NCBI GenBank assembly: GCA_018657495.1
Contig: JABHXA010000010.1
Location: 52,250 to 116,249, forward strand
Length of the DNA stretch: 64,000 nt
Direction of reading: 5' to 3'
DNA from: Fidelibacterota bacterium
Lineage (GTDB): Bacteria; Fidelibacterota; Marinisomatia; SCGC-AAA003-L08; JACNLC01
In this document: piece after piece, positions 17,643 to 27,232 of the stretch
How the letters are laid out: each line of letters starts with the position of its first letter
How positions within the stretch are numbered: the stretch's first letter is position 1
Translations under genes and position numbers: made by a program
Notes under the pieces: model-generated
Seen by the model: only the letters and a program-made list of their open reading frames with translations
Told to the model about the DNA's origin: nothing
Databases searched by the model: none

Positions 17643-18716
17643 ATGACAATAGGAATTGATTTCGGATATTCTCAAGTGAAAATGGTTCAATTAGATAAAA
17701 CATCTGATGGATATTCTTTGCAAAATATAGGAATAAGACCGCTAGTAAATGACATCTCAAAATTTAACCCTGAAACCATCGGCAAATCCAATTGGGTAGC
17801 AGCTATTCAGGATTTATGCAAATCCATGAAAATTAACCCAAAGCGTATAAAAAATGTTGTTTCAGTAATTTCTGGTAGCAATGTGAGTGTACGGCAATTA
17901 TCAACCATGGAAATGTCGAAAGACGAATTGCTTTCCTCTCTGGAATTCGAAGCAAAAAAACATATCCCTATGGATGGTTCCGAACCCATACTGGATTATC
18001 ATGTTTTGGGTAGTGATCCAAAAGAATTGGATAAAATACTCATTCTATTGGTGGCAACATCCAGAAAACTTATTACATTCCATAATGAAATCTTGAAGGA
18101 GTCCGGTTTTAAACATGGGATATTTGAAGCTGAACCTGTGGCATTGGCGAACGCCTATGTTGGTAATAATGGACTTCTTTCAGAAGGTTCAGATGTGATA
18201 CTGAATATTGGTAACCAAAATACCACATTAGTGGCCTGGGGGAAAACACAGAAATTCTTTACCCGTGAAATCAATACAGCTGGACACCATTTTACACAGG
18301 CAACAGCAAAAGCCTTAAGTATTTCATATAAAGAAGCAGAAGATTTAAAGATTGAAAAAGGGATTAATTCACTGTCATCAAATGCAGATGATTCTGCTGG
18401 TGATTCACCTTTTTCCCTTCAAATGGCTGAGAAAACTATCTACACCACTCTAACAGAAGAAATTAGAAAAACATTACGCTATTATATGAAAAATAGCCCT
18501 CAGGCTTTCTTTAACAAATTCTATCTGACAGGTGGCTCAGCGGCCTTACCCGGTCTAGTGGATAGCTTATCAGAAAATTTGAATATGAAGGTTGAAATTT
18601 TAGACCCATTTGAAAAAATTGAAAATGCTGATTCTATTGACAATCCCGCCCAGTATGCTATTGCCATTGGTGCAGCCATCAGGGGATTAGAAAAAAAGAC
18701 AAAAAGCAAAGATTAG
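17643..18716 (+). CDS. pilM: Type IV pilus inner-membrane platform ATPase-fold protein PilM
   Basis: A 357-residue cytoplasmic protein of the actin/FtsA fold. The phosphate-binding start TIGIDFGYSQVKMVQL, the central FEAEPVALANAY, and the C-terminal nucleotide pocket FYLTGGSAALPGLVDSL are all visible. PilM binds the N-terminal tail of PilN and links the motor ATPases to the alignment complex. AAGGAAG lies just upstream. It is separated from the PilX-like gene by 68 bp and starts the PilMNOPQ block. Confidence 0.92.
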   Translation: MTIGIDFGYSQVKMVQLDKTSDGYSLQNIGIRPLVNDISKFNPETIGKSNWVAAIQDLCKSMKINPKRIKNVVSVISGSNVSVRQLSTMEMSKDELLSSLEFEAKKHIPMDGSEPILDYHVLGSDPKELDKILILLVATSRKLITFHNEILKESGFKHGIFEAEPVALANAYVGNNGLLSEGSDVILNIGNQNTTLVAWGKTQKFFTREINTAGHHFTQATAKALSISYKEAEDLKIEKGINSLSSNADDSAGDSPFSLQMAEKTIYTTLTEEIRKTLRYYMKNSPQAFFNKFYLTGGSAALPGLVDSLSENLNMKVEILDPFEKIENADSIDNPAQYAIAIGAAIRGLEKKTKSKD

Positions 18717-18780
18717 GACAAACGAATATCATTTTAACAAGCACAAAATTCCCACAAGACAATTGGAGTAAAGAAATAAT

Positions 18781-19392
18781 ATGAGCGATTTTATAATTAT
18801 TGATTTGAATCAGACCGTAAACCGGGCTCAGCTAAGAGAACAGAAACGCGAAGTTGGTCGATGGTTCTTATTTGCTATCTACGCGTTATGTTTTATTGGC
18901 TTAGGGTTCGGATTTTACAGCTTCCAGAATGATTTAATCCGTCTTTCTGAGGAACGAAAACTCAGAATTGAAGATGTAAAAAATCAGATAGAATCCCTAA
19001 AAGAAGATGAAGGTATTGATTTATCAAAAGCAGATATTGAAAATCTATATGAGTGGAAATCAAATCGGGTACTATGGGCTGATAAACTGAACATATTATC
19101 CGAAATAACCCCCGAGCATATGGCCATTACCGGTGTTAACTATTCAACATCTCTTGTGAGGCGGGAACTGACAAAACGAGTCACAGTCACGGCAATATCC
19201 AGGGTATTTGATGATCTCAAAGATTTTACCGTAGTAGAAAATTTTATCAATACTTTGAAAAATAATGAATTATTTAACGCTGATTTCACCGATATTAAAT
19301 TTATTAACTCTGAACGATTTATTTCAAGAGGTCAGGAAATTTTGAAATTCAAGATTGAATTAACCAGAAAAAAACGTTTACAAAAAAAGTAA
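18781..19392 (+). CDS. pilN: Type IV pilus alignment protein PilN
   Basis: A 203-residue protein with a short cytoplasmic tail containing IIDLNQTVNRA, where the INLLPW-type PilM-binding motif of PilN normally lies (here diverged). One membrane helix (WFLFAIYALCFIGLGFGFYSF), a coiled-coil stretch and a periplasmic domain follow. The N-terminal segment, topology and place between PilM and PilO support the call. It should pair with PilO in the inner-membrane ring. Confidence 0.85.
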   Translation: MSDFIIIDLNQTVNRAQLREQKREVGRWFLFAIYALCFIGLGFGFYSFQNDLIRLSEERKLRIEDVKNQIESLKEDEGIDLSKADIENLYEWKSNRVLWADKLNILSEITPEHMAITGVNYSTSLVRRELTKRVTVTAISRVFDDLKDFTVVENFINTLKNNELFNADFTDIKFINSERFISRGQEILKFKIELTRKKRLQKK

Positions 19393-19422
19393 AAATCAGA
19401 AGAAAAGGATTATTTATCAGAT

Positions 19423-19980
19423 ATGAAAAGAAATTATAGTTTATTTTTTATTACATCGATATTCATTATAGGGTTTATGCTTTTCAATGAGAGAATGTAT
19501 GATCCTCTACCAACAGAAATAAAAAATCTTGAAGAGGAACAGATCACTTATAATGAAAAATTGATTACTGCACAGATTCTTGCTGAGCAGTTAGATCATG
19601 TTTATACCGTATTTGAACGAAATATGGCATTTAAAAATGATAAGTCCCTAAAAGAAGTTGCCTCAATAGAATTCCTGAATACACTTACTGATCTACTCAG
19701 TGATTTGGAAATCACCGTTCAACATATCAAACCTGGAAGAAAGGAAGAAAGAGACCTGTATACTTATATTCCATATAATCTTGAGATAAAATGTACTTAT
19801 GATAAATTTGGAAAATTTGTAACTGAGCTTGAAAAGAGTGAACGCCTTATCAGCATTGATAGTTTTATATTGAACAATGGCCTGGAAAGACTTACGCTTT
19901 CAAAAAATCCTGAGGAACTGATGAATCAAGTAGTTGAAATGCAGATATCCACAGTTGCACTCAATAAAAAGAGAGGGTAA
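19423..19980 (+). CDS. pilO: Type IV pilus alignment protein PilO
   Basis: The 185-residue product has an N-terminal membrane helix (YSLFFITSIFIIGFMLF), a coiled coil rich in Glu and Lys, and a compact periplasmic domain with the PilO-like pattern YIPYNLEIKCTYDKFGKFV and LISIDSFILNNG. Sequence similarity between PilO proteins is low, so the call leans on topology and order. It ends 4 bp before the PilP-like gene. Confidence 0.82.
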   Translation: MKRNYSLFFITSIFIIGFMLFNERMYDPLPTEIKNLEEEQITYNEKLITAQILAEQLDHVYTVFERNMAFKNDKSLKEVASIEFLNTLTDLLSDLEITVQHIKPGRKEERDLYTYIPYNLEIKCTYDKFGKFVTELEKSERLISIDSFILNNGLERLTLSKNPEELMNQVVEMQISTVALNKKRG

Positions 19981-19984
19981 TTTT

Positions 19985-20476
19985 ATGAATTTACGAACAA
20001 AGTTTTTTTGGTATTCCCTCCTATTGATAGGATTAATTGCTATCCCGTATTTTGGATGGGAATTATACAAAATTTACGAGGAAAAGTCCGAGTTATGGTT
20101 GACTTATGATAATGAAGCAACTGGTACCGACAAAATTTTATCAGAAAAAGTGCGTGAAATGGAAGCTGGTTTTCAAGCGCAACAGGATTATAAATTTAAA
20201 ATAAGCGATATACCTACTGATCTTACCAAGGTCATCGCCCTTGATGGTCTTGATTTTTCTGGATATGGTGTGTCAAGCGTACGTTTTTCTGCCGGTATAG
20301 CCGCCAGTAAGAATTATGCCATTGGCCATTACCATGATCAAATTTTCCATATTAGCGCTGGAGATTCTATCGCCGGCGGTATTGTGACAAGCGTCAGCGC
20401 CACTCGTGTAACATTTGAGAGAGACGGCGATGTTTTCACCCATATTCTTAACCCTCAACCATTAACAAATAATTAA
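19985..20476 (+). CDS. PilP-like periplasmic pilus protein
   Basis: The ATG at 19985 (163 residues) is preceded by GAGAGGG and gives an N-terminal hydrophobic segment (FFWYSLLLIGLIAIPYFGW). An ATG at 19934 in the same frame lies inside pilO and is less likely. The C-terminal part reads NYAIGHYHDQIFHISAGDSI, then GGIVTSVSATRVTFERDG. This 'makes-explicit-the-residue' beta pattern is seen in PilP/GspC homology regions that bind the secretin N-domain. PilP is usually a lipoprotein, whereas this one looks membrane-anchored, closer to GspC. Confidence 0.7.
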   Translation: MNLRTKFFWYSLLLIGLIAIPYFGWELYKIYEEKSELWLTYDNEATGTDKILSEKVREMEAGFQAQQDYKFKISDIPTDLTKVIALDGLDFSGYGVSSVRFSAGIAASKNYAIGHYHDQIFHISAGDSIAGGIVTSVSATRVTFERDGDVFTHILNPQPLTNN

Positions 20477-20505
20477 ATACCCATAGCAAGGATACAAAGT
20501 TAAAA

Positions 20506-21942
20506 ATGAAAAAATCACTACTCATCATTTCGATTCTGTTATCAGGATATATTTTTGCCCAAAATGAAGCCAATACGGCGGTAGCGGATAGTGAACCATT
20601 AGTTACTATTCATGCAGAAGAAACTCATTTGCCCACAGTACTTGCTATTTTAGCAAAAGAAAGTGGATACAATATCGTCACTGGCCCATTGGTAAGTAAA
20701 CAGGATAAATTATCAATTCATCTGGATGATGTACCTATTAGTCAGGCGATTAATCTTGTCGTGAGAGCTGTTGGCTTGAGTTATGAAATTATTGATAATT
20801 CAATATTAGTAGCCAGAGAGGATCAACTATCAAAGGAAGTTGGGATAAACTCCTACGTAATCGATTTACAGTATGCCAATGCAGAAGAAATAAAAGAATT
20901 GCTTGTAGAAATTACCGAACAGGTAACTGTCGATAAATCAGGAAATAAATTATTAATCAATACCAGCCCAAAGAAAATTGTTGAAATCAAAAAGATTATC
21001 AAAAAAATTGATGTGCCCGCTTTGCAAATCATGTTGGAAGCTCGAATTATTGAGGTTACTGTTACCGATGAACAAAAAATGGGTGTTGACTGGGGTAAAC
21101 TGGCTCAAATCAGTACTATACTTGCTGAGACTGGAAGTCCAGTTAATTTAGCTGGTGGTCTTGAAACAGGCTCACTGGTACCTGGTGTTTCATTTACAAA
21201 TAGTGGTGGCATCGTCACTGAAAATTTAACTCCCTTGGCCACAGGTGAAATACCAAGCTCAATGTATTTTCAGAGGATTGATCCTGATAATAAATTACGA
21301 ATGAGCCGCCAACTCACTGCTTATGATGTAACTCTTGATTTCCTGATTAAAAATAATCAAGCAGATGTTCTTGCCAATTCGCAGGTTGTTGCTTTAAACG
21401 GCAGAGAAGCCTATATTGAAATGGTTGATATTGTCCCTTATATTCTTTCTTCCGGTGGAGTCGGAGGACAAGTACAGGTACAAAGAGAAGAAGTTGGAAT
21501 TAAATTAAGAATTAAACCCATTGTTAATTCCGATGGATACATCACTACTGAAATTACACCTGAAGTAAGCTCTATATTTGATTTTATTGGCCCATTTGAT
21601 AATATACCATGGGTCAAAAGAAGAATGTCCACCACAACTGTCCGTGTTGAAGATGGTGAGACTATTGTAATAGCCGGACTACTCGGCGCTGACAAAAAAT
21701 TCGAAAAACATCGCTTCCCGCTTTTGTGGATGTTACCCTATATCGGTGAAAAGTTCTTTGTGCATACTATAGAGACTGAATCCAAGACCGATCTGATCAT
21801 CGAAATACGACCTGTAATTGTTAAAGACAATTATACTGGAATTGAGAAAAAATCCTGGCATGAATCTGCTGAGGAACTCATGATTCCACATGATACAATA
21901 CAGAATTCTATTACACCCACATCAATCGAAGGGAATAAATAA
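20506..21942 (+). CDS. pilQ: Type IV pilus secretin PilQ
   Basis: A 478-residue outer-membrane channel protein. It has a signal peptide (MKKSLLIISILLSGYIFAQ), an STN-type domain (residues about 30-110), and an N1-like domain (INSYVIDLQYANAEEIKELL). The secretin core starts near VPALQIMLEARIIEV and ends near GETIVIAGLL and KTDLIIEIRPVIV. It is shorter than proteobacterial PilQ because the N-terminal AMIN domains are missing, as is common outside Proteobacteria. Its stop overlaps the start of the Ig-repeat lipoprotein gene by 1 bp. Confidence 0.92.
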   Translation: MKKSLLIISILLSGYIFAQNEANTAVADSEPLVTIHAEETHLPTVLAILAKESGYNIVTGPLVSKQDKLSIHLDDVPISQAINLVVRAVGLSYEIIDNSILVAREDQLSKEVGINSYVIDLQYANAEEIKELLVEITEQVTVDKSGNKLLINTSPKKIVEIKKIIKKIDVPALQIMLEARIIEVTVTDEQKMGVDWGKLAQISTILAETGSPVNLAGGLETGSLVPGVSFTNSGGIVTENLTPLATGEIPSSMYFQRIDPDNKLRMSRQLTAYDVTLDFLIKNNQADVLANSQVVALNGREAYIEMVDIVPYILSSGGVGGQVQVQREEVGIKLRIKPIVNSDGYITTEITPEVSSIFDFIGPFDNIPWVKRRMSTTTVRVEDGETIVIAGLLGADKKFEKHRFPLLWMLPYIGEKFFVHTIETESKTDLIIEIRPVIVKDNYTGIEKKSWHESAEELMIPHDTIQNSITPTSIEGNK

Positions 21943-24900
21943 TGAAAAAAATAATGGCAATTTTCTGGGGAGTCCTTACTTTCCTGATTATCCTCATCGC
22001 CCTGTCTTGTGATACTACAAAACCAAAACCTCCGGTTATTCATTATCAACTGAATATGATGCATGATGCCATCGATGCCGATACTTATGCGGATTTCGGA
22101 CTTACACTGGTTACCATCAGTGCAGAATTAAAAGATGAAGATGGAAATTTCCTTGAAGGTGAAACAATCAACTTCACATGGCAAAATACCGATGCGTCAA
22201 TTACCCTCGGTACTATTTCTACTCCCACAAGAACCACCGATAATAATGGTAAAGCCACTGTTACATTTGAAGATAATGGACAGGCTGGTACGATAAATGT
22301 CTCTGCCTCTTACGCCGATGAATATGACAATGAAGCGGATGAAACTATTTCATTTTCGGTTTTATCTGTGGAAAGCCAGGCTGATGTTCTGACTATGAAT
22401 ACTTCCGGTACAGATAATAATATGGTTCTTGTTGCTGATAATGCACCAGACATGGAATATAATACATTGTTTAACGCATTTGTCAGAGATGACATTGGTA
22501 ATCCTGTTCAAAATCTTAATGTTCATTTTACTAACCTATCCATGCTGGGCGGATTGGTAGAAACAGAAGATATGACAGATGATATTGGAAAAGCCACAGT
22601 AACCCTATCTACATTTGGAAGTGAACTTGGTGATGCCGAAGTAAAAGCCTATGTAACCATAGACGAATTAGCTAGGGCAGTTGAAAGCTCTTCTATCGAA
22701 CTCACGTTTGAAAATATTGATTTTAAACATCTCGAAAGAGCCGATGGTGAGATTTCTGATACTCTCGTAGTCAGTTTTATTTCTGAACTACAATATCTGA
22801 TTTCAACTCAGGTAGATGGAATATCTCTCATGTCAATTCCTGGAAATGTCTATCTTGATGAGAACAATCCCGATTCTACATATACAGTATCATTATCTGC
22901 TACAGTAGTGGATGAAAGTGGTGCTGCAGTAACTGGCGTTCCTGTTCATTTTGAAAATACTTCCAGCTGGGGTGCTTTGACAGGAAATGATGTCTTGACA
23001 AACTCTCAAGGTATTGCAGTTACAAGCTTGCTTGGGCCATCTGGTAATCCCGAAAATGTCACAGTGAATGCATCTGTAATGGATCCTCTAAATGACGGAT
23101 CGACTGTTGTCACAACCTCAAGTACAATTTCAGTCCAATATTATAGCAGTCTTGCTGCCGGATTGAATACTTGGACTGTGAGCGGTGTTATCCCCGATGG
23201 TGAAATCAATACTGTCCAGGTAGATACACTTTATGCTCGTGTCACAGATTCTGTTGGTGGTGCTATGGAAGGTGTATATGTCAATTTTGAAAGAGTTACC
23301 GGATCCGGTCTTGCCGAGATTGGTGTTCTTTCCAGTACATCCGGCATTACTAATTCACATGGTATAGTTTCAACTATATACACTGCCCTCGCCTCTGAAA
23401 TTATTGTCGATGGGATGATGGTCCAAATTGAAATTTCTGTTTCCAATTCAGTACTTGATTCTGAAGTCGTAAACTTTACACTAAACAACCCTGGTAGCCC
23501 AAATGTAGAATATAATGTTGATCGTTTTGAATGGTACAAAGGATTTGCCATTGAAAATAGTACGGTTACACCATTGTTTGTCGGTAATGAAAGTAACCTT
23601 GAAGTAAGCTCTTCTTTTGATTACCTCCTTCTTGTTGCCAGTATTGTTGATGAGGATGGTGTTCGAATCAATCGATTGCCAGTACAATTTTCAATTGATA
23701 ATATTATTTCTAGTCCAAATGGTGATTTATCAAGCAATGAAGAATATTCATGCTGTCAACAGGATTCTGTTGGTGTAAATGAATTTGTTACACCAGCTGA
23801 TTTAACATTGTTGAATTTTGTTATTGATCCAGCTCATCCTGATGAAGCTAATGGATTAGTACCGATTCTATATTATAATCAGATGGTAGATGTGTGCGAT
23901 AATATTGTTGCGGAAGTTGTAGATCCATTAGATGACTCTGTTACCCTATTTACCTCATCACTCAATATTTGCACAGCTGCTCCTGAACTTACTTTCCCTG
24001 AAGATGATGTTACAACTCTCACATTTACAACTTCTCCAGATAATGTTTTACTTTTTGAAGGTGTACAGGATTCCACTTACCGTGTGGTCCTGAATGCCAT
24101 AGTAAAAGATGTAGCAGGTGTGCCGGTTGAGAATGTTCATGTTGACTTTATTAATGATACACCTCAATATGGTATTCTTCAATATGGTCAGGGTATGAGT
24201 AATGCCCTTGGTTATGCCAGGGATACTCTATATGTAGCCTCTGAAGATGAAGGAAATATCGACTTGAGAGCAGTAGTTACTGACTCACAGGAGAATACTT
24301 TGGAGGCATCGACAACTGTATCGGTATTTTCTGTTGAAACACCCTCTGAGATTCATCATATACAAGCCTGGGCACAGGAACCGATTATTCTAATTACAAA
24401 CCCAAGTCAGGTGTATTCAGATACCTTATATGCAAGAGCATTAACTGAAGAAGGTGCCAATATACCGGATGCGCCAATACTGTTTGAACTCACAGATCCG
24501 AATAGTGGTAGCATTAGCTCCGGTCAGGTTCTGACAAACAATGAAGGCATCGCCAGTGTAATATTTTTTACTAATGTGGGGATCGAAACCGGAACGGTTG
24601 ATCTTTCTGTTAGTGTTCCAGGTGCCCCATTAGTACCTTCAACAAATATCCAGATCACAATTGCTGGACAGGAACAATATCCTGATATCGTAAACTCACT
24701 TGATCTATTTGCATTTCCTGAGGAAGTAGTTATACTTCGCCAGGCTGAGCAGGATACAACATATTCAATTGAATTCAACTCAATTGTAAAAGATATTTAT
24801 GGTGTAGCAGTTCAAAATGTACCTGTTTACTTTATGAATCTTACCTCTGGGATTGGGACCTTATCTCAATCTTTGGCGTATTCAGATTCAATTGGTATTG

Positions 24901-27119
24901 CCAATGCTATTTTAAATCTTGATCCCAATAATACTGGTATTGCCAATATTAAATCATATATACTTTCTTTAGAAGATGATAGCGATACTCTCTTTACTGC
25001 CTATCGAAGCGTCAATATTCAATCTGAATATGAAATGGAAGTGGCCAGTGTCACCTCCCTTCTTGCCTGGGCAAGTACCTCCGTAATAAATGTCACTCGG
25101 ACTGATAGTACTTATTGTGATACGCTCTCCGCTGTTGCTATGGATGCAAATGGTGGTGGTGTTAGTGATATTGATATTACATTTTCATCTGATAGTCCTG
25201 ACATTGGATTCCTTGATAACACCCTGGTAACCTCAGATTCGCTCGGTATCGGAATGAACACATTTTGTTTAATACCGGCATATATCGATACAGCAGGTAC
25301 AGGTGAATTTAGCGATGATGTAAATATCACTGTTACCATTGAAGGATCTACTGTTGACCCAGGCGTCATTGAAATTCAGATTGTTGATAATATTGCTGAA
25401 TGCCCTGACTGTATTGCGGAATTATCTGTGAATGCAGTACAAACCGAACTCCCATTCGACGATAATGATGGTAATCCAGTATTTTCCACGACAGTTTGGG
25501 CAACTTATGTAGATACCCTTGGATATGGACCGGAAAACGGAGATATTATCCAATTTCAGAGTTTGAGAGACTCCTCTGGTACATTTGTACCATTTGCCTC
25601 TATTGAACCATATGGTTATTTCCAGAATGATACAGCCAGAGTCATTTTCAATATGACGAATGATGCTGGTTTGGCTTTTGTCATCGGCACCTATGATGGT
25701 TTGAGTGACACAACAAATATTGCATTAAACTCAAATACATTTGAGTACATTGAATTCATACCACCAGTTCCAAGTGAGATCATGGTAGAGGATGGCGGCG
25801 GCGTAGAGGCTACAGAAGTATCTGCTATTCTGAGGGATGCAAATGCAAATCCTGTGTCAGAAGATTACCTGGTATTCTTTGAAATCACCATGCCATCGCC
25901 AAGCGGTGTCCATTTTGATAATGATCTAACTTCTGATATTGTTGAATCAAGTAACGGTATAGCTTCTGTCACTGTCAATTCCGGCACCGTACCCGGGACA
26001 ATCAGAATGCATGCTGTGGTTTTTGATCTTGAGGACACAGAAATGTTGAACCCATTAGGTGAAGCATTTGATATTCCAGTTACCATTCATACTGGACCAC
26101 CTGCTTATGGTAACATAACGGCAAGTTATGTTGATCTGGCAACTATTGGTGGTGGAATGTATGAATTACCTATATCAATTTCTTTATGGGATCTGCACTC
26201 AAACCCTGTGGATGATTCAACAACAGTATGGTTATCCGTTTATGAATTCTCACCAACATGGAATGTTGATACATCTTATGTTCCCGGTGATATCGTCATG
26301 TGGGCTGAGGAAGGTGATGCTATCACTGACAGTCTTGTTTATGTTTGTTTAGATTCAATTATAGCAATACCTCCAAGTGGTGATGGACAAAGTGAAGAAT
26401 TCTGGGATTTAAGTGCGCAGCCGGCACTCATTAATGGTGAAGCAAAAACCGGGATGCCTAATTCAAACGGTGAAGACTTTGATGGTATTGCCTGGGCGGA
26501 ATTGTATTATTCATCAATGCCGATCTTTGATTTCTTTGTTATCAAAGCTCAAACATATGGCGGTAATAACGTCGATGGCGGAGCTGATATATTGCTGATT
26601 GATAGTCGGACAAATAATAATGGCGGACCATTTCAGCTACCTATTCTACCTGGTGCAGTCAATTTGAGCTGTAACCCTGTTTTCTGGGATTTCAGCACAT
26701 TCCCAAATGATAATAATCCACCGGATATCGATCCAGGTTGTTATACAGGTATCATCTCCTGCAATGCCAGTTTAACAGATTTCTATATGGAATCTATTGA
26801 TAACGGCAGACTGCAATTGAGTACCGTTGGTGGTGTATTACTGGATCCATTCCCGGCGAATGATCCGTTATGGGATGGAAACCCTGTACAAATCTCGGAC
26901 CCCAATGGGTCGGCAAGATGGTATTTTAGATATAATATAGCATTATGCCCAGTTACAGATCCCCAAACATGTACCGACGAAAATGACTGTGAAGCATGCG
27001 AATATGATGACTTCCCTTCAACTGTTTGGGTAAACCTACTTGATCCTCAGCAAATGACGAGTAATCAGATTGAAATCAGTCTGATGAGATCTGGTGGAGA
27101 ATGCGAAAACTGTCCATAA
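21942..27119 (+). CDS. Giant invasin-like Ig-repeat lipoprotein in pilus operon
   Basis: A 1725-residue product with a lipoprotein signal (lipobox IALSC, Cys23). About twelve Big_1/invasin-like Ig repeats follow, spaced about 100-150 residues. Each has a core such as LNAIVKDVAGVPVENVHVDF, then a turn like TNNEGIASV, then a strand such as NVTVNASV. The last 150 residues are cysteine-rich (DPGCYTGIISC, DPQTCTDENDCEACEYDD, GGECENCP) and end in a CxxC-like tail. It directly follows pilQ, overlapping it by 1 bp, and precedes a terminator. Its length and tandem Ig domains suggest a rod reaching outward from the outer membrane, either an adhesin or a collar around the secretin. The function is inferred only. 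Confidence 0.82.
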   Translation: MKKIMAIFWGVLTFLIILIALSCDTTKPKPPVIHYQLNMMHDAIDADTYADFGLTLVTISAELKDEDGNFLEGETINFTWQNTDASITLGTISTPTRTTDNNGKATVTFEDNGQAGTINVSASYADEYDNEADETISFSVLSVESQADVLTMNTSGTDNNMVLVADNAPDMEYNTLFNAFVRDDIGNPVQNLNVHFTNLSMLGGLVETEDMTDDIGKATVTLSTFGSELGDAEVKAYVTIDELARAVESSSIELTFENIDFKHLERADGEISDTLVVSFISELQYLISTQVDGISLMSIPGNVYLDENNPDSTYTVSLSATVVDESGAAVTGVPVHFENTSSWGALTGNDVLTNSQGIAVTSLLGPSGNPENVTVNASVMDPLNDGSTVVTTSSTISVQYYSSLAAGLNTWTVSGVIPDGEINTVQVDTLYARVTDSVGGAMEGVYVNFERVTGSGLAEIGVLSSTSGITNSHGIVSTIYTALASEIIVDGMMVQIEISVSNSVLDSEVVNFTLNNPGSPNVEYNVDRFEWYKGFAIENSTVTPLFVGNESNLEVSSSFDYLLLVASIVDEDGVRINRLPVQFSIDNIISSPNGDLSSNEEYSCCQQDSVGVNEFVTPADLTLLNFVIDPAHPDEANGLVPILYYNQMVDVCDNIVAEVVDPLDDSVTLFTSSLNICTAAPELTFPEDDVTTLTFTTSPDNVLLFEGVQDSTYRVVLNAIVKDVAGVPVENVHVDFINDTPQYGILQYGQGMSNALGYARDTLYVASEDEGNIDLRAVVTDSQENTLEASTTVSVFSVETPSEIHHIQAWAQEPIILITNPSQVYSDTLYARALTEEGANIPDAPILFELTDPNSGSISSGQVLTNNEGIASVIFFTNVGIETGTVDLSVSVPGAPLVPSTNIQITIAGQEQYPDIVNSLDLFAFPEEVVILRQAEQDTTYSIEFNSIVKDIYGVAVQNVPVYFMNLTSGIGTLSQSLAYSDSIGIANAILNLDPNNTGIANIKSYILSLEDDSDTLFTAYRSVNIQSEYEMEVASVTSLLAWASTSVINVTRTDSTYCDTLSAVAMDANGGGVSDIDITFSSDSPDIGFLDNTLVTSDSLGIGMNTFCLIPAYIDTAGTGEFSDDVNITVTIEGSTVDPGVIEIQIVDNIAECPDCIAELSVNAVQTELPFDDNDGNPVFSTTVWATYVDTLGYGPENGDIIQFQSLRDSSGTFVPFASIEPYGYFQNDTARVIFNMTNDAGLAFVIGTYDGLSDTTNIALNSNTFEYIEFIPPVPSEIMVEDGGGVEATEVSAILRDANANPVSEDYLVFFEITMPSPSGVHFDNDLTSDIVESSNGIASVTVNSGTVPGTIRMHAVVFDLEDTEMLNPLGEAFDIPVTIHTGPPAYGNITASYVDLATIGGGMYELPISISLWDLHSNPVDDSTTVWLSVYEFSPTWNVDTSYVPGDIVMWAEEGDAITDSLVYVCLDSIIAIPPSGDGQSEEFWDLSAQPALINGEAKTGMPNSNGEDFDGIAWAELYYSSMPIFDFFVIKAQTYGGNNVDGGADILLIDSRTNNNGGPFQLPILPGAVNLSCNPVFWDFSTFPNDNNPPDIDPGCYTGIISCNASLTDFYMESIDNGRLQLSTVGGVLLDPFPANDPLWDGNPVQISDPNGSARWYFRYNIALCPVTDPQTCTDENDCEACEYDDFPSTVWVNLLDPQQMTSNQIEISLMRSGGECENCP

Positions 27120-27149
27120 GCGTCGATTAGAACTAGATTGCAATTACAT

Positions 27150-27195
27150 ACAGTCTATCTGTTCAAAAAAACGTTCAGATAGGCTGTATTTTAAT
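27150..27195 (+). terminator. Rho-independent-like terminator after the Ig-repeat lipoprotein
   Basis: ACAGTCTATCTG (27150-27161) pairs with CAGATAGGCTGT (27176-27187) over 12 bp with one G-U wobble. The loop is 14 nt, and an AT-rich run (attttaataa) follows. It lies 31 bp after the stop codon and 45 bp before pilB. The loop is longer and the U-tract poorer than in textbook terminators, so partial read-through into pilB is possible. Confidence 0.65.
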
Positions 27196-27232
27196 AATTA
27201 TTAAGGAAAATGAAATAGTGAGTCTGATATAG

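Noticed and set aside
21942..27119. Ig repeats as a DNA-level tandem repeat or recombination hotspot
   Set aside because: The repeats are similar as protein only. I see no long near-identical DNA stretch between them.
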